DNA from: Aquicella siphonis
Lineage (GTDB): Bacteria; Pseudomonadota; Gammaproteobacteria; DSM-16500
Direction: 5' to 3'
NCBI RefSeq assembly: GCF_902459485.1
Contig: NZ_LR699119.1
Span: 1,302,001 to 1,366,000 of the forward strand
DNA: 64,000 nucleotides
Shown here: piece after piece, positions 9,923-22,468 of the stretch
Position numbering within the stretch: the first letter of the stretch is position 1
Layout of the letters: every line of letters starts with the position of its first letter
Made by a program: the position numbers and the translations under genes
The notes under the pieces: generated by a model
Told to the model about the DNA's origin: nothing
Seen by the model: the letters and a program-made list of their open reading frames with translations, nothing else
Database searches by the model: none

Positions 9923-12481
9923 ATGATGCGTGGGACCCTGATGCCGCCCCGTGCGGATGAAATCCAGCAGATTGAAGATAACGAATTCGGCCGAATTTAC
10001 AAGGTCAAGCAATCCTCGCAGCCCGTTTATCTGTTTGCAAAACCGCCGCATAAACGTTTACGAAGCACACTGCGCGGATTCAGCCGAAATCGATACAAAC
10101 GATTACCCATAGGAAAAGACCCTTATCCCGCCATACTCACGGATCCTTCAGATGAAGCGATGATAGGCGTGCATCAGGAACTCGCTCCTGATCAAGTTGT
10201 AATTGCCAGAAACATGCCCGGACACGACGGTATTCTGGAAGTCGTGACATTCAAACACAAGGGTAAAAGACGTGACGACATGCCGGAAAGCGGCGACAGC
10301 ATTGAAATTATCAGCAAGGGATACGCTTTCAAAAAAGACTTGTTGCGCAATGAGGATATTGAGGAACATTTCGAACCTGTCACAGACGTCCTCTTTCCCC
10401 ATGATGACTTAATCGGTGATGTCAAACAAAGCATTTTCGGCGACTGCTTTTTATTATCCAGTATCATAGGTATTCTGAAAACACCGGGTGGATCTGATTT
10501 CATTAAAAATATGATGAGACAATCAGCCGATGGAAAGCATACTATCGTCAGACTGTTTGATCCCAATACCCGTGAGCCTGTCTATTATCATATTAAAAAC
10601 TCATATTATTATCAGAACGGAAGCAATACGGTAAAACACCTCGCCCCTTGGGTGCACATTCTGGAAAAAGCCTATACCGCACATGCGCTGAAACGAAACC
10701 CAAATGAAAAAGACGCGCATGCGTATGTGTATACCTACCCTTCCTTCAGAGAAATTTTTGGCGACGGAGGCCGCCCTGAAACAGCGCTGATCATACTGAC
10801 GGGGCAGGATGCCCAGGAATTACAGATGCCCGAGCCATCAGATTATCCATGGAACCAGGACAGCTTGTTATACAGCATGGCCGTGTACAATCGTGTTGCC
10901 GCCTATGTTGAATCCATGAATCAGGACCAGATTCCTCTGCTGGATACAATCTTGCGCACATGTTCTCAATCATCTGGATTATTGCCGTTTGTAAAACAGA
11001 TTCAAACCCTGACCGCTGATATTACCAATCACGACATTCAGACCATCAGAAGTACCGTCGGTGCCCTGCTCAAGGAACAGATTCAATATGATGAACAATC
11101 CGTTTTACTGGCTATGTTGTCACGCATGCTTGATTCAGAAATCGATGACGAAGCAAAGCTTGAACAACTGCATGCGTTTTCACATTATCTGGCTGAATAC
11201 ATCAAATTAATCATTGAATCACCGCTCGCGATCAATAAGGCGGTCAAAGATATCAGTGTCATTGCAGAACTGGGTAAATATATCAAAGAATTGATCCTGC
11301 ATGACCGATGGGATGATTTTGAACATGGTATCAATCTGAATACCGCCACTTCAACGCTGGAAGATGTCGCCATTTCATTAAACAAATTAATGCGTTATCA
11401 ACCACCCTTGCCAGCCAAGGTGCTGGAATGTTTTTCTTCTTATATGGGAAGAGATGCGGACGCGAGGAAAATTCGCTGGAACGGCGCGCTTGGAACCGGT
11501 TTTTACACTGAAAAGTCCCTGGGAATATACAAAACTATCAAACATAAATTACACGGTGCCGGCACATCGTATTCTCTGGCGGCATCGACTCATGCTTCTT
11601 TCCCCGAGGGTGAAGTCCCCGGCCTGCGCAGCCAGCATGCCTACGGAATCATAGGGGTAGAAAAGAAAACCGTCCAGGGACGGGAGTTAAGATTTGTCAA
11701 GCTGCGCAACCCCTGGGGGCGCGTTGGCAGGCATTATGACTGGGAGAACAGAAGTTACGCTGATGCGCGCAGCGAAAACTTTGTGACAGAACAGCCGGAA
11801 TTAGCTGAATTTGAAGTGGAACTGTCTGACTTTACCAGATATTTCTGCAAGGTATCTTATGGAAAATGTCAGCCAGTCCCGCAAGCTGCACCTCTTTTGC
11901 AAGCTCAGGTCAGTGACCCGGATTTATTATCTCAGGGTAAGCAGCCCAAACCTCCCAGACCCCCGCAGCATCACGACAATGAAGATGCAGGCTACGCGGT
12001 CAAACGCCCCGGATTTTTCAAACGTCATCTGGGCAAATTCGCAGGCGCCGGAATGGGGGCACTGATTGGCGGCGGAATAGGTGCCTTGATTGGCTTTTTC
12101 CTCGCGCCGGTCACATTTGGAGCCAGTGTGCCATTATTTGCTGCCATTGGCGCAGTAGTGGGAGGCGCGGCGGTAGGCGCAGGCGTAGGTGCAGGCATAG
12201 GCGCCATTGTGGATTCCTGTTGCAGAAACGCGGGAGCAAGTGATGAGATTGCCTATCAGGCTGTCCCTACTGAAGACCCTGACCAGGAGGGGTTTAACAA
12301 TACCACCATGCACGCCAGACTGGGCGCCAGCGCCAGTGAGAGAAAAAAGAAAGGCCTGCTCATGAAAGATACTTATGATGACCCGAGAGAGGAATATGCC
12401 AGCAGAAACGTTACCTATTCCGCGCCCAGAGATTTTGCGCATAATGGAATGAATGTAAGCCGTAACACTTACAATTCATGA
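9923..12481 (+). CDS. Calpain-family (C2) cysteine protease with C-terminal glycine-zipper membrane segment
   Basis: 852 residues. All three parts of a calpain catalytic triad are visible: Cys175 in FGDCFLLSSIIGIL (compare GDCWLL of calpains), His572 in SQHAYGIIGVE and Asn596 in RNPWGRVGRHYDW. Cys and His are about 397 residues apart, far more than in classical calpains, because a helical block occupies roughly residues 290-520. No EF-hand or C2-like domain is seen. After a Pro-rich linker a Gly/Ala-rich zipper (about 704-764) could insert in a membrane, followed by a polar tail. The start at 9923 has GAGAG upstream. Bacterial calpains are uncommon. In this setting I infer a protease acting on host or membrane-linked targets, possibly secreted, without direct proof. 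Confidence 0.85.
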   Translation: MMRGTLMPPRADEIQQIEDNEFGRIYKVKQSSQPVYLFAKPPHKRLRSTLRGFSRNRYKRLPIGKDPYPAILTDPSDEAMIGVHQELAPDQVVIARNMPGHDGILEVVTFKHKGKRRDDMPESGDSIEIISKGYAFKKDLLRNEDIEEHFEPVTDVLFPHDDLIGDVKQSIFGDCFLLSSIIGILKTPGGSDFIKNMMRQSADGKHTIVRLFDPNTREPVYYHIKNSYYYQNGSNTVKHLAPWVHILEKAYTAHALKRNPNEKDAHAYVYTYPSFREIFGDGGRPETALIILTGQDAQELQMPEPSDYPWNQDSLLYSMAVYNRVAAYVESMNQDQIPLLDTILRTCSQSSGLLPFVKQIQTLTADITNHDIQTIRSTVGALLKEQIQYDEQSVLLAMLSRMLDSEIDDEAKLEQLHAFSHYLAEYIKLIIESPLAINKAVKDISVIAELGKYIKELILHDRWDDFEHGINLNTATSTLEDVAISLNKLMRYQPPLPAKVLECFSSYMGRDADARKIRWNGALGTGFYTEKSLGIYKTIKHKLHGAGTSYSLAASTHASFPEGEVPGLRSQHAYGIIGVEKKTVQGRELRFVKLRNPWGRVGRHYDWENRSYADARSENFVTEQPELAEFEVELSDFTRYFCKVSYGKCQPVPQAAPLLQAQVSDPDLLSQGKQPKPPRPPQHHDNEDAGYAVKRPGFFKRHLGKFAGAGMGALIGGGIGALIGFFLAPVTFGASVPLFAAIGAVVGGAAVGAGVGAGIGAIVDSCCRNAGASDEIAYQAVPTEDPDQEGFNNTTMHARLGASASERKKKGLLMKDTYDDPREEYASRNVTYSAPRDFAHNGMNVSRNTYNS

Positions 12482-12552
12482 CAGTGACTCAACACAGATC
12501 ATCCTGCGAATAAACACACGCGGCAACTGGCAGGCAGTATTCACATTCATTC

Positions 12553-13725
12553 TCAGGCTGTCTCTTCCTGCAGGCCATGGACGGGCATCATGGTGCTCCA
12601 TTGTTTACAGCCGGGACATTGCCAATGCAGCGTCTTGCCTGAAAATCCGCAAGAGGAACATTGATAATCCGGCTTGGTTGCCAGCAGGTTTTTCATCAGA
12701 TTTTGCAGGATATGCAAATCTTCCCTGGCTCGCCCTTCAGCATTGGAAATGTAGATATTGACAAAGATATAAAGCCCGCGCAGAGAGGGGTAACGTCGCA
12801 CGTAATCTGCCACGAAATTGGCTGCGACCTTGTCACCCTTCCGTTTACGAATACGCTCGGCCAGAATCAGCACAACGGGTACACGTGGATGTTCCTCCAG
12901 CAGCTGCTTGAGGTAATAAACCAGTTTATCTTCCTCGCCTAGTTTTTCATAACAGGAAGCCAGTAATTCTATCGATTCCGAAAGATATCGCGGATTTTGA
13001 TCTTTGATTTTTTTCAGGTATGGCAAGGCCTTTTTATGTTCATCCTGCTCCATGAGGACTTTTGCCTGCAGCAGGCTGGCACGTACACAAGACTTGTCGG
13101 CGTGTAAAGCTTTTTCAAAATAGTCGAACGCCATGTCATACTGTTTTCTGTTTAGCGCGGTTTCGCCCAGCTCACAATAATAATGTGCTATCACCGGCTG
13201 CATATTTACCTTCGCCACAGATTCATACTTGATCGCAGCATGTACCGCCTTGTCCCAATCCTTTTCCTGCTGATAGATGTCAATCAAGGTTTTTAGGGCT
13301 TGCGCCGAGTGGGGCTTGGCGTTGGCAAGCTCAAGAAATATTCTTTCCGCCCTATCCAGCACGCCGGCGCTGAGGTAATCCTGGCCCAGCTCATACAGGG
13401 ATTGTTCGCGATAGATTTTTTCCAGTTGCGGACGCGCAATCAGATTTTGATGAATGCGGATAGCGCGATCCACCTCACCACGGCGCCTGAAAAGTTTTCC
13501 GACAGCCAGATGGGTTTCGACAGTATCGCTATCCACTTCCAGCATTTTGATGAAGACATCAACCGCTTTGTCTGTTTCTTCGTTCAGCAGGAAATTCAAG
13601 CCAATCAGATAATCGCGGGGAACGTTGATTTTGCGCGCCGATTCCGCCCTGGGACGAGCGCGATAGCCCAGAAACCAGGCGATCGCTATACAAACAAGAA
13701 CCAGGAAGAATCCTATCAGCTTCAT
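12553..13725 (-). CDS. lapB: Lipopolysaccharide assembly protein B (TPR, rubredoxin-type zinc site)
   Basis: Adaptor that links LPS synthesis to FtsH-mediated LpxC turnover in the inner membrane. 390 residues: one N-terminal membrane anchor (LIGFFLVLVCIAIAWFLGY), a series of tetratricopeptide repeats (about 35-330), and a C-terminal rubredoxin-like metal site made of CSSCG and CPGC about 14 residues apart. Length and domain order match E. coli LapB (YciM). The start overlaps the stop of lapA, so the two are translationally coupled as in other gammaproteobacteria. Confidence 0.93.
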   Translation of the reverse strand: MKLIGFFLVLVCIAIAWFLGYRARPRAESARKINVPRDYLIGLNFLLNEETDKAVDVFIKMLEVDSDTVETHLAVGKLFRRRGEVDRAIRIHQNLIARPQLEKIYREQSLYELGQDYLSAGVLDRAERIFLELANAKPHSAQALKTLIDIYQQEKDWDKAVHAAIKYESVAKVNMQPVIAHYYCELGETALNRKQYDMAFDYFEKALHADKSCVRASLLQAKVLMEQDEHKKALPYLKKIKDQNPRYLSESIELLASCYEKLGEEDKLVYYLKQLLEEHPRVPVVLILAERIRKRKGDKVAANFVADYVRRYPSLRGLYIFVNIYISNAEGRAREDLHILQNLMKNLLATKPDYQCSSCGFSGKTLHWQCPGCKQWSTMMPVHGLQEETA

Positions 13726-14015
13726 CAGACTTTATCCTGAAGTGGAATCGCGCGCAGATTATCAATTTCCTTCTCGGCCATTTGTAACCGCTGGCGCAAA
13801 CGATAATTGCTGATTTTCGATTTGATTAGCATCCAGAAGCCGACGATCATTCCGATCAGACAGCCCAGGGCAAACACAATCACCAATAGTAATGACAAAG
13901 GTAATGTGGATTGGCCAAGATAATAATTAATGGTGACCGACTCGTAATTCAGCGCAGCAAATGTTGTGCCGAACAATACAATGACCAACAAGAAGAAGTA
14001 ACTCAAAATACGCAC
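13725..14015 (-). CDS. lapA: Lipopolysaccharide assembly protein A domain protein
   Basis: 96 residues with two membrane segments (LSYFFLLVIVLFGTTFAALNY and LPLSLLLVIVFALGCLIGMIVGFW) and a C-terminal basic coiled coil (SKISNYRLRQRLQMAEKEIDNLRAI), the LapA (YciS/DUF1049) layout. It is the membrane partner of LapB, and its stop codon touches the lapB start. In many relatives ihfB lies upstream; here serS does, 102 bp away. Confidence 0.88.
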   Translation of the reverse strand: MRILSYFFLLVIVLFGTTFAALNYESVTINYYLGQSTLPLSLLLVIVFALGCLIGMIVGFWMLIKSKISNYRLRQRLQMAEKEIDNLRAIPLQDKV

Positions 14016-14117
14016 TCTTATCTCCTAAAATTCTACCGGGCGAACACTTCCGTCTGAAACCTGGGTGCACGTATTTGAGAACAGGCCGCAGTGCAAAAAC
14101 CGCCTGCAATCATATTG

Positions 14118-16276
<2,159 letters not shown>

Positions 16277-16287
16277 GATATGACACC

Positions 16288-17454
16288 TTATACGTTGGCT
16301 GCGGCTTGTACGACTTTTTTGGCCGCGTCTGTGAAACTGGTGGAAGCAATAATATTCAGGCCGCTTTCAGCCAGCATTTTTGCGCCCAGATCCGCATTGT
16401 TTCCCTCAAGCCGGACAACAACCGGCAGAGATGTCCCGATTTCCGCCACAGCACCGATAATGCCTTCCGCGATCAAATCTCCGCGCACGATACCGCCAAA
16501 AATATTGATGAGAATGGCTTTAACCTTTTTGTCCGACAGGATAATTTTGAAAGCTTCCGAAACGCGTTCCTTGGTCGCACCGCCGCCCACATCCAGAAAG
16601 TTGGCCGGGTTGCCGCCTTGCAGCTTGATCATATCCATAGTAGCCATGGCAAGACCCGCGCCGTTAACCATGCAACCGATATCGCCGTCAAGCGCGATGT
16701 AATTCAGTTCCCAGTCGCGCGCGTGATTCTCGCGTTCGTCTTCCTGTGAAGCATCGCGCATGGCGCGCAATTTCGGCTGCCGGTACAGCGCATTGTCGTC
16801 AATATTGATCTTCGCATCCAGACACAACAGATTGCCTTGCTTGGTGATCACAAGCGGATTGATTTCCAGCAGGCTCAGATCGCATTCAGTAAACATTTTG
16901 CCGAGTCCTGAGAGCAGATGAACAAACTGCTTGATTTGCTCTCCTTTTAAACCCAGGGCGAAAGCCAGTTTCCTTCCCTGGTACGGCATCATGCCCACCA
17001 GCGGATCCAATGTCACCGTTAGAATTTTTTCGGGCGTTTTTTCAGCCACTTTCTCAATTTCAACACCGCCTTCCGTTGATGCCATGAATACAATACGCCG
17101 CGTGGAACGATCAATCACCGCGCCCAGATACAATTCTTTTTCTATATCGCAAGGCTCTTCAATCAATACCTGATTTACCGGCTGCCCTTCCGCTGTAGTC
17201 TGATAAGTGACAAGGCGTTTTCCCAGCAGGGAACGCGTGACTTCGGTGACTTCGTCTTTCGTGGAAACAACTTTAACACCGCCAGCCTTGCCTCTGCCGC
17301 CCGCGTGAACTTGCGCTTTTACAACCCAGCGCGAGGTTTTCATTTTATCAGCGATATAAAGCGCATCCTCCACACTGGATGCGACTTCACCTTTTGAAAC
17401 CGGCAAACCGAATTCCGATAATAACTGTTTTGCTTGATACTCATGAAGATTCAT
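16288..17454 (-). CDS. sucC: Succinyl-CoA ligase (ADP-forming) beta subunit
   Basis: 388 residues from ATG 17454, the same length as the E. coli protein. A GTG at 17463 is in frame but forms part of the AGGTGA ribosome-binding site, so ATG is preferred. It has an ATP-grasp N-terminal domain ([12 protein letters not shown], then [16 protein letters not shown], the nucleotide-binding lysines and Gly loop) and the CoA-ligase domain ([35 protein letters not shown]). It works in the heterotetramer with SucD. sucB lies 92 bp upstream. Confidence 0.97.
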   Translation of the reverse strand: MNLHEYQAKQLLSEFGLPVSKGEVASSVEDALYIADKMKTSRWVVKAQVHAGGRGKAGGVKVVSTKDEVTEVTRSLLGKRLVTYQTTAEGQPVNQVLIEEPCDIEKELYLGAVIDRSTRRIVFMASTEGGVEIEKVAEKTPEKILTVTLDPLVGMMPYQGRKLAFALGLKGEQIKQFVHLLSGLGKMFTECDLSLLEINPLVITKQGNLLCLDAKINIDDNALYRQPKLRAMRDASQEDERENHARDWELNYIALDGDIGCMVNGAGLAMATMDMIKLQGGNPANFLDVGGGATKERVSEAFKIILSDKKVKAILINIFGGIVRGDLIAEGIIGAVAEIGTSLPVVVRLEGNNADLGAKMLAESGLNIIASTSFTDAAKKVVQAAANV

Positions 17455-17546
17455 TACTGTCACCTGTTTTATATTTATAAATCACAATTGCGCATATCTT
17501 CGCTTCGCAAGCCATTGCGTGCGCGAGGCCGCGATCCAGCGGTTTA

Positions 17547-18764
17547 TTATACTTCCAGTATTAAGCGTGTCGGATCTTCAAGTAATTCCTTAATTGACAC
17601 GAGAAAAGTCACGGATTCCTTGCCGTCAATGAGCCTGTGATCGTATGAGAGCGCCACATACATCATGGGCCGTATGACAACCTGGCCATTTTCAACCACA
17701 GGCCGCTCCTGGATTTTATGCATTCCCAAGATGGCGCATTGCGGCGAATTGATGATAGGTGTCGCCATCAATGATCCGAACACCCCGCCATTTGTAATCG
17801 TAAAAGTACCGCCTTGCATTTCTTCCAGCGTCAATTTGCCAGTGCGTGCCTTCTCGGCTGATTCGGCAATTTTCGATTCGATTTCAGCCATGCTCATCTT
17901 GTCGGCATCACGCAGCACCGGGACGACCAAACCGCGATCCGTTGAAACAGCAACGCCTATGTCAAAAAATCCGTGATAGACAATATCATTGCCGTCTATG
18001 GAAGCATTCACAACCGGAGCGCGTTTCAAAGCTTCCACACAAGCCTTGACAAAAAACGACATGAAGCCAAGACGCACATTGTATTTTTTCTCGAATTTGT
18101 CCCGGTAGCGGCTGCGAATGTCCATCACCGGCGCCATATTAATTTCATTAAATGTGGTCAGCATGGCGGTATTCTGTGTGACATCCAGCAGCCGTTCCGC
18201 AATCCGAGCACGAATACGCGTCATTGGCACGCGTTTTTCAGGCCGCGCTCCCGCGGGCAGGGATGCAGCAGGCATGCCTGCACCGCTCTTGCTTGCCGCG
18301 AGCACGTTTTCTTTAGTAATACGCCCGCCTTTGCCAGTGCCCACCACCTGGGAAACATCGATATCATGTTCTGCCGCGGCCCGGCGCACAGAGGGACCCA
18401 TGGGAGGCACAGGCTGCGGTGCCGCGAGCCGGATTTCCTGGCTGCCAGCATCCGTCACGGCAGGAGCGGCTTTTTCTTCCTTGCGGACCGGCGCGCTGAC
18501 CGGCTGCGCAGGCGTCTGTTCCGCCACTGCCGCATCAATCACAGCAATGACTTCCTGAGCCTGAACCGTGCTTCCGGTCGCCTTAATAATTTCCTTTAAA
18601 ATACCATCTGTTGGGGAGGGAACCTCAAGCATGACCTTATCTGTTTCCAAGTCGACGATATTTTCATCGCGAGAGACTCTATCGCCAGCTTTCTTGTGCC
18701 ATGTAGAAACTGTTGCGTCAGTGATGGATTCTGGTAACAGTGGTACTTTAACTTCTATCGCCAT
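17547..18764 (-). CDS. sucB: Dihydrolipoyllysine succinyltransferase (E2 of 2-oxoglutarate dehydrogenase)
   Basis: 405 residues in the standard E2 order: one lipoyl domain (lipoylated Lys in [12 protein letters not shown], about residue 43), a Pro/Ala-rich linker, a peripheral subunit-binding domain ([30 protein letters not shown]) named here by its PSVRR start, and the catalytic acyltransferase core. The core ends with [11 protein letters not shown], which holds the active-site His and Asp. It transfers succinyl groups from E1 (SucA) to CoA. sucA ends 29 bp upstream. The E3 gene (lpd) is not in this window. Confidence 0.97.
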   Translation of the reverse strand: MAIEVKVPLLPESITDATVSTWHKKAGDRVSRDENIVDLETDKVMLEVPSPTDGILKEIIKATGSTVQAQEVIAVIDAAVAEQTPAQPVSAPVRKEEKAAPAVTDAGSQEIRLAAPQPVPPMGPSVRRAAAEHDIDVSQVVGTGKGGRITKENVLAASKSGAGMPAASLPAGARPEKRVPMTRIRARIAERLLDVTQNTAMLTTFNEINMAPVMDIRSRYRDKFEKKYNVRLGFMSFFVKACVEALKRAPVVNASIDGNDIVYHGFFDIGVAVSTDRGLVVPVLRDADKMSMAEIESKIAESAEKARTGKLTLEEMQGGTFTITNGGVFGSLMATPIINSPQCAILGMHKIQERPVVENGQVVIRPMMYVALSYDHRLIDGKESVTFLVSIKELLEDPTRLILEV

Positions 18765-18793
18765 CTTGGTTTCCTTCTTGCTATAAGTTCTAT

Positions 18794-21622
18794 TTATTTT
18801 GTTAGGGCTTGCTCAACCAGTTCTTCTTGCTCTTTTTCATGTACCGTGTGATAACCCACCGCTGGAGAAGCCGATGAGTGACGGCCCGCATAACGCAGTT
18901 TCTGTCCTTTCGCCAGCGTGCTTTGGATGTAAGGTGAAATGGTGATCCAGGCACCCTGGTTTTGCGGCTCTTCCTGACACCAGATAATATCTTTCACATG
19001 TGCGTAAGAAGCCATCACGCCGCGGAAAGCTTCTTCAGGAAATGGATAAAGCTGCTCAAGACGGATAATGGCGGCGTTATTCAATTTCAAGTCGCGTCTG
19101 TGCTGAAGCAATTCATAATAAATTTTCCCGGAAGTGATAATCACACGCTCTGTTTTCTTTGCGTCAATCTTGTCTATTTCGGGTATCACCAACCGGAACT
19201 CGCCTTCAGATAACTCTTTCAGTTCAGATACCGCAAGCGGGTTACGCAACACGCTTTTAGGCGACATCACGATAAGCGGCTTTCGATAAGGCCTTATCAT
19301 TTGCCGGCGCAGCAAATGGAAGATCTGTGCCGGAGTTGATGGTATGCAAACCTGGATATTGTCTTGCGCGCAGAGCTGCAGATAGCGTTCAAGACGCGCA
19401 GAAGAATGCTCCGGTCCCTGACCTTCGTATCCATGAGGAAGCAGCATGACCAAGCCGCACAACCGTCCCCACTTTTGTTCTCCGGAACTGATAAACTGAT
19501 CAATCACAACCTGCGCGCCGTTGGCAAAATCTCCGAACTGCGCTTCCCAGATAACCAGAAAATTGGGTTCAGCAGTGGCATAGCCGTATTCAAACGCAAG
19601 CACGGCTTCTTCAGAAAGGAACGAATCCACCACATTGATTTGAGCCTGGTTGGGTGAAACATGGCTTAACGGGATGTAAATTTCATCTGTATTCTGATCA
19701 TGAAGTACCGCATGGCGGTGTGCGAAGGTTCCCCGCGCGGCATCCTGACCGCAAAGCCGGATAGGATAACCCTGATCCAGAAGAGTCGCATAGGCCATGG
19801 TTTCAGCATAGCCCCAGTTAATTGGAAGCTCGCCATCCGTCATTTTTCTTTGGGCTTCCAGTGTCTTTTTGACCTGGGGTTGAAGCACATATCCATCAGG
19901 CAGTTTTTCCATTGCTTTCGCCAGTTCTTTGATGCGATTGAGCGGAACAGCTGTGGTGGCTTTTTCAGTCCAGGACTTGCCAATGAAAGGTTCCCAGTTG
20001 ACGGCAAATTCATAAGAAGCACTGTCATTCGCCACTTCTACCATGGTTTTTCCGTCATCCAAACCCTGACGGAAAGCATCGACGAGTTTTTTCTCTTCAT
20101 CTTCCTTGATCAAGCCTTCGCTGACCAGCTTTTTGGCATAAAGAAGGTAGGGAACCTGCATGGCTTTAATTGTTTTATACATAAGAGGCTGGGTTGCGGA
20201 AGGTTCGTCTGCCTCATTATGACCATGCCGGCGGTAACACACCAGGTCAATCACGATGTCTTTTTTGAACAGATAGCGGTAGTCGACTGCGAACAAGGCT
20301 GCGAAATACACAGCTTCAGGATCATTTGCATTAACATGCAGCACTGGCGCTTCCACCATTTTCGCCACATCGGTGCAGTATGTAGTTGAACGGGAATCCT
20401 TGGTGTTGCTAGTCGTGAATCCAACCTGGTTATTGATGACGATATGGATAGATCCCCCGACCGCAAACCAGCGGATCTGGGACATGTTAAACGTTTCCAT
20501 GACCACGCCCTGCCCAGCGAAAGCGGCGTCCCCATGAATTTGAATCGGCAATACCTGCTTTTGTTCCGTATCCCGACGCCGGCGCTGCCTGGCCCTGACC
20601 GACCCTTGCACCACAGGAGACACAATTTCAAGATGAGATGGATTAAAAGCAAGAGCGATGTGCATCAACCCATAGTTAGTCTTGACATTCGACGAGTAGC
20701 CCAGATGGTATTTCACATCTCCGGAATGTGTTTCGGGAACGCCCTTGCCTTCAAATGCGGCAAAAATTCCTTTTGAATCCTTGCCCACAATATTAACAAG
20801 CACATTCAGTCTGCCGCGGTGAGCCATCCCTATGATGGTTTCCTTGACACCGTTCTGGGAACTGCGATTTACCACGGTATCCAGAAGCGGAATCAAGCTG
20901 TCGCCGCCTTCCAGTGAAAACCGCTTTTGTCCCACATATTTGAAACCCAGATACTTTTCCAAGCCATCAGCCACCACCAGGCGGTTTAATATATGCAACT
21001 TTTCAGCATTGGTGGGCTTAAAACTAGACCAACCCTGTTCCATGCGCTCGCGTATCCACTCCACTTCCTCGACCCGATTGATATGCATATATTCGATGCC
21101 TATCGTATTACAGTACACCCTGCGCAGCGCATCATAAATTTCCGCCAGTGTAGCCGAACTTTTGTTCAATCCGGTGAAAGATCCCACATTAAAGGTTTTC
21201 TTGAGGTCTTGATCAGTGAAGCCGTAATATGCGAGTTCTAGCGTGGGGCTGTATATACCTTTATACATTCCAAGCGGATCGATGTTGGCCTGCAAATGCC
21301 CCAGGCGCCGGTAAGCCGCAATTAACTCTATAACTCGTTCCTGCTGCTGGTCATGATAGGTTTCTATACCAGACACAGCGGCTACTTTTGCAGACTCTCT
21401 CGCCAGCTGCAAGAACTGCTCCCTGATAGCGGCATGAGAAACATCCGGTGAGGTACGAGGGACGCGCTGTAATAATTGTTCAAAATAATTTCGCCATTCC
21501 GGCGCGACGCTTTGCGGGTCTGCAAGATAATTTTCGTATAAAGTCTCAAGATAAGCTTCGTTTCCGGAGGAAAGATAAGTGTCTTGCCAAAGTTCTTGCA
21601 TGGTTCTGGGCTGGGTGGTCAT
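18794..21622 (-). CDS. sucA: 2-oxoglutarate dehydrogenase E1 component
   Basis: 942-residue thiamine-diphosphate enzyme decarboxylating 2-oxoglutarate; usual length. The N-terminal helix region ([22 protein letters not shown]) is that which contacts the E2 complex. Further landmarks are [47 protein letters not shown] (thiamine site) and [18 protein letters not shown]. It is followed after 29 bp by sucB and preceded by a 117-bp gap after sdhB, in which a separate promoter could lie, though none is obvious. Confidence 0.98.
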   Translation of the reverse strand: MTTQPRTMQELWQDTYLSSGNEAYLETLYENYLADPQSVAPEWRNYFEQLLQRVPRTSPDVSHAAIREQFLQLARESAKVAAVSGIETYHDQQQERVIELIAAYRRLGHLQANIDPLGMYKGIYSPTLELAYYGFTDQDLKKTFNVGSFTGLNKSSATLAEIYDALRRVYCNTIGIEYMHINRVEEVEWIRERMEQGWSSFKPTNAEKLHILNRLVVADGLEKYLGFKYVGQKRFSLEGGDSLIPLLDTVVNRSSQNGVKETIIGMAHRGRLNVLVNIVGKDSKGIFAAFEGKGVPETHSGDVKYHLGYSSNVKTNYGLMHIALAFNPSHLEIVSPVVQGSVRARQRRRRDTEQKQVLPIQIHGDAAFAGQGVVMETFNMSQIRWFAVGGSIHIVINNQVGFTTSNTKDSRSTTYCTDVAKMVEAPVLHVNANDPEAVYFAALFAVDYRYLFKKDIVIDLVCYRRHGHNEADEPSATQPLMYKTIKAMQVPYLLYAKKLVSEGLIKEDEEKKLVDAFRQGLDDGKTMVEVANDSASYEFAVNWEPFIGKSWTEKATTAVPLNRIKELAKAMEKLPDGYVLQPQVKKTLEAQRKMTDGELPINWGYAETMAYATLLDQGYPIRLCGQDAARGTFAHRHAVLHDQNTDEIYIPLSHVSPNQAQINVVDSFLSEEAVLAFEYGYATAEPNFLVIWEAQFGDFANGAQVVIDQFISSGEQKWGRLCGLVMLLPHGYEGQGPEHSSARLERYLQLCAQDNIQVCIPSTPAQIFHLLRRQMIRPYRKPLIVMSPKSVLRNPLAVSELKELSEGEFRLVIPEIDKIDAKKTERVIITSGKIYYELLQHRRDLKLNNAAIIRLEQLYPFPEEAFRGVMASYAHVKDIIWCQEEPQNQGAWITISPYIQSTLAKGQKLRYAGRHSSASPAVGYHTVHEKEQEELVEQALTK

Positions 21623-21739
21623 TTCTCACACTACTCAATTTAATGTTTATCTAAAAAAACCATTCATTGCACGCATTACACGCACACCACCGAAAACACA
21701 AGAAAATATCATTTGTTTTCAATGGGTTATAAAGAAAAA

Positions 21740-22447
21740 TCAAACTGAATCCTCAAGCATTTCTTCTTTAATATTATTGATTGCCTGAAGAGGATTTAAA
21801 TCTTTGGGACAAACATCCACACAATTCATGATACCACGACACCGGAAAACGCTGAATGGATCAGCAAGGTCGGCAAGGCGCTCTTCAGTGTGAGTATCAC
21901 GGCTGTCGGCGATAAATCGGTATGCCTGTAGCAGTGCTGCAGGTCCCATATATTTATCAGGATTCCACCAGAAAGAGGGGCAAGAGGCGGTGCAGCATGC
22001 ACATAAAATACACTCATACAACCCGTCCAGCTTGGCTCTGTCTTCGGGTGATTGCAGGCGCTCGGTCGCCGGGGCCGGCTCATCATTCTGCAGATACGGC
22101 TGTGCTTTCTCATATTGCTGATAAAATTGCGTCATATCAACAACCAGATCGCGAATAACCGGCAAGCCCGGCAATGGCCGTATGACAATCGGCTCCTTTA
22201 GAGAAGAGAGATGTGTCGTACATGCCAAGCGGTTTTTTCCATTGATATTCATGCCGTCCGAGCCACACACTCCTTCACGGCAGGAGCGGCGCAAGGTTAA
22301 TGTTTCATCCATTTTATTTTTGATGGCAAGCAAGGCATCCAGCACCATCACACAATTATTCTCCTTCACATCCACGTCAAAATCTTGCATATATGGTTTT
22401 TCATCAGTTTCTGGATTGAATCGGTAGATGGAAAAACGCATGATCAT
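21740..22447 (-). CDS. sdhB: Succinate dehydrogenase iron-sulfur subunit
   Basis: 235 residues. The [2Fe-2S] site is SCREGVCGSDGMNINGK plus a following Cys. The [4Fe-4S] and [3Fe-4S] ligands are in CILCACCTASCPSFWWN and CRGIMNCVDVCPKDLNP. It passes electrons from SdhA to ubiquinone in the SdhCD membrane anchor (complex II). 21 bp separate it from sdhA. Confidence 0.97.
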   Translation of the reverse strand: MIMRFSIYRFNPETDEKPYMQDFDVDVKENNCVMVLDALLAIKNKMDETLTLRRSCREGVCGSDGMNINGKNRLACTTHLSSLKEPIVIRPLPGLPVIRDLVVDMTQFYQQYEKAQPYLQNDEPAPATERLQSPEDRAKLDGLYECILCACCTASCPSFWWNPDKYMGPAALLQAYRFIADSRDTHTEERLADLADPFSVFRCRGIMNCVDVCPKDLNPLQAINNIKEEMLEDSV

Positions 22448-22468
22448 ATCCTCATTAGTTCATAGTAC

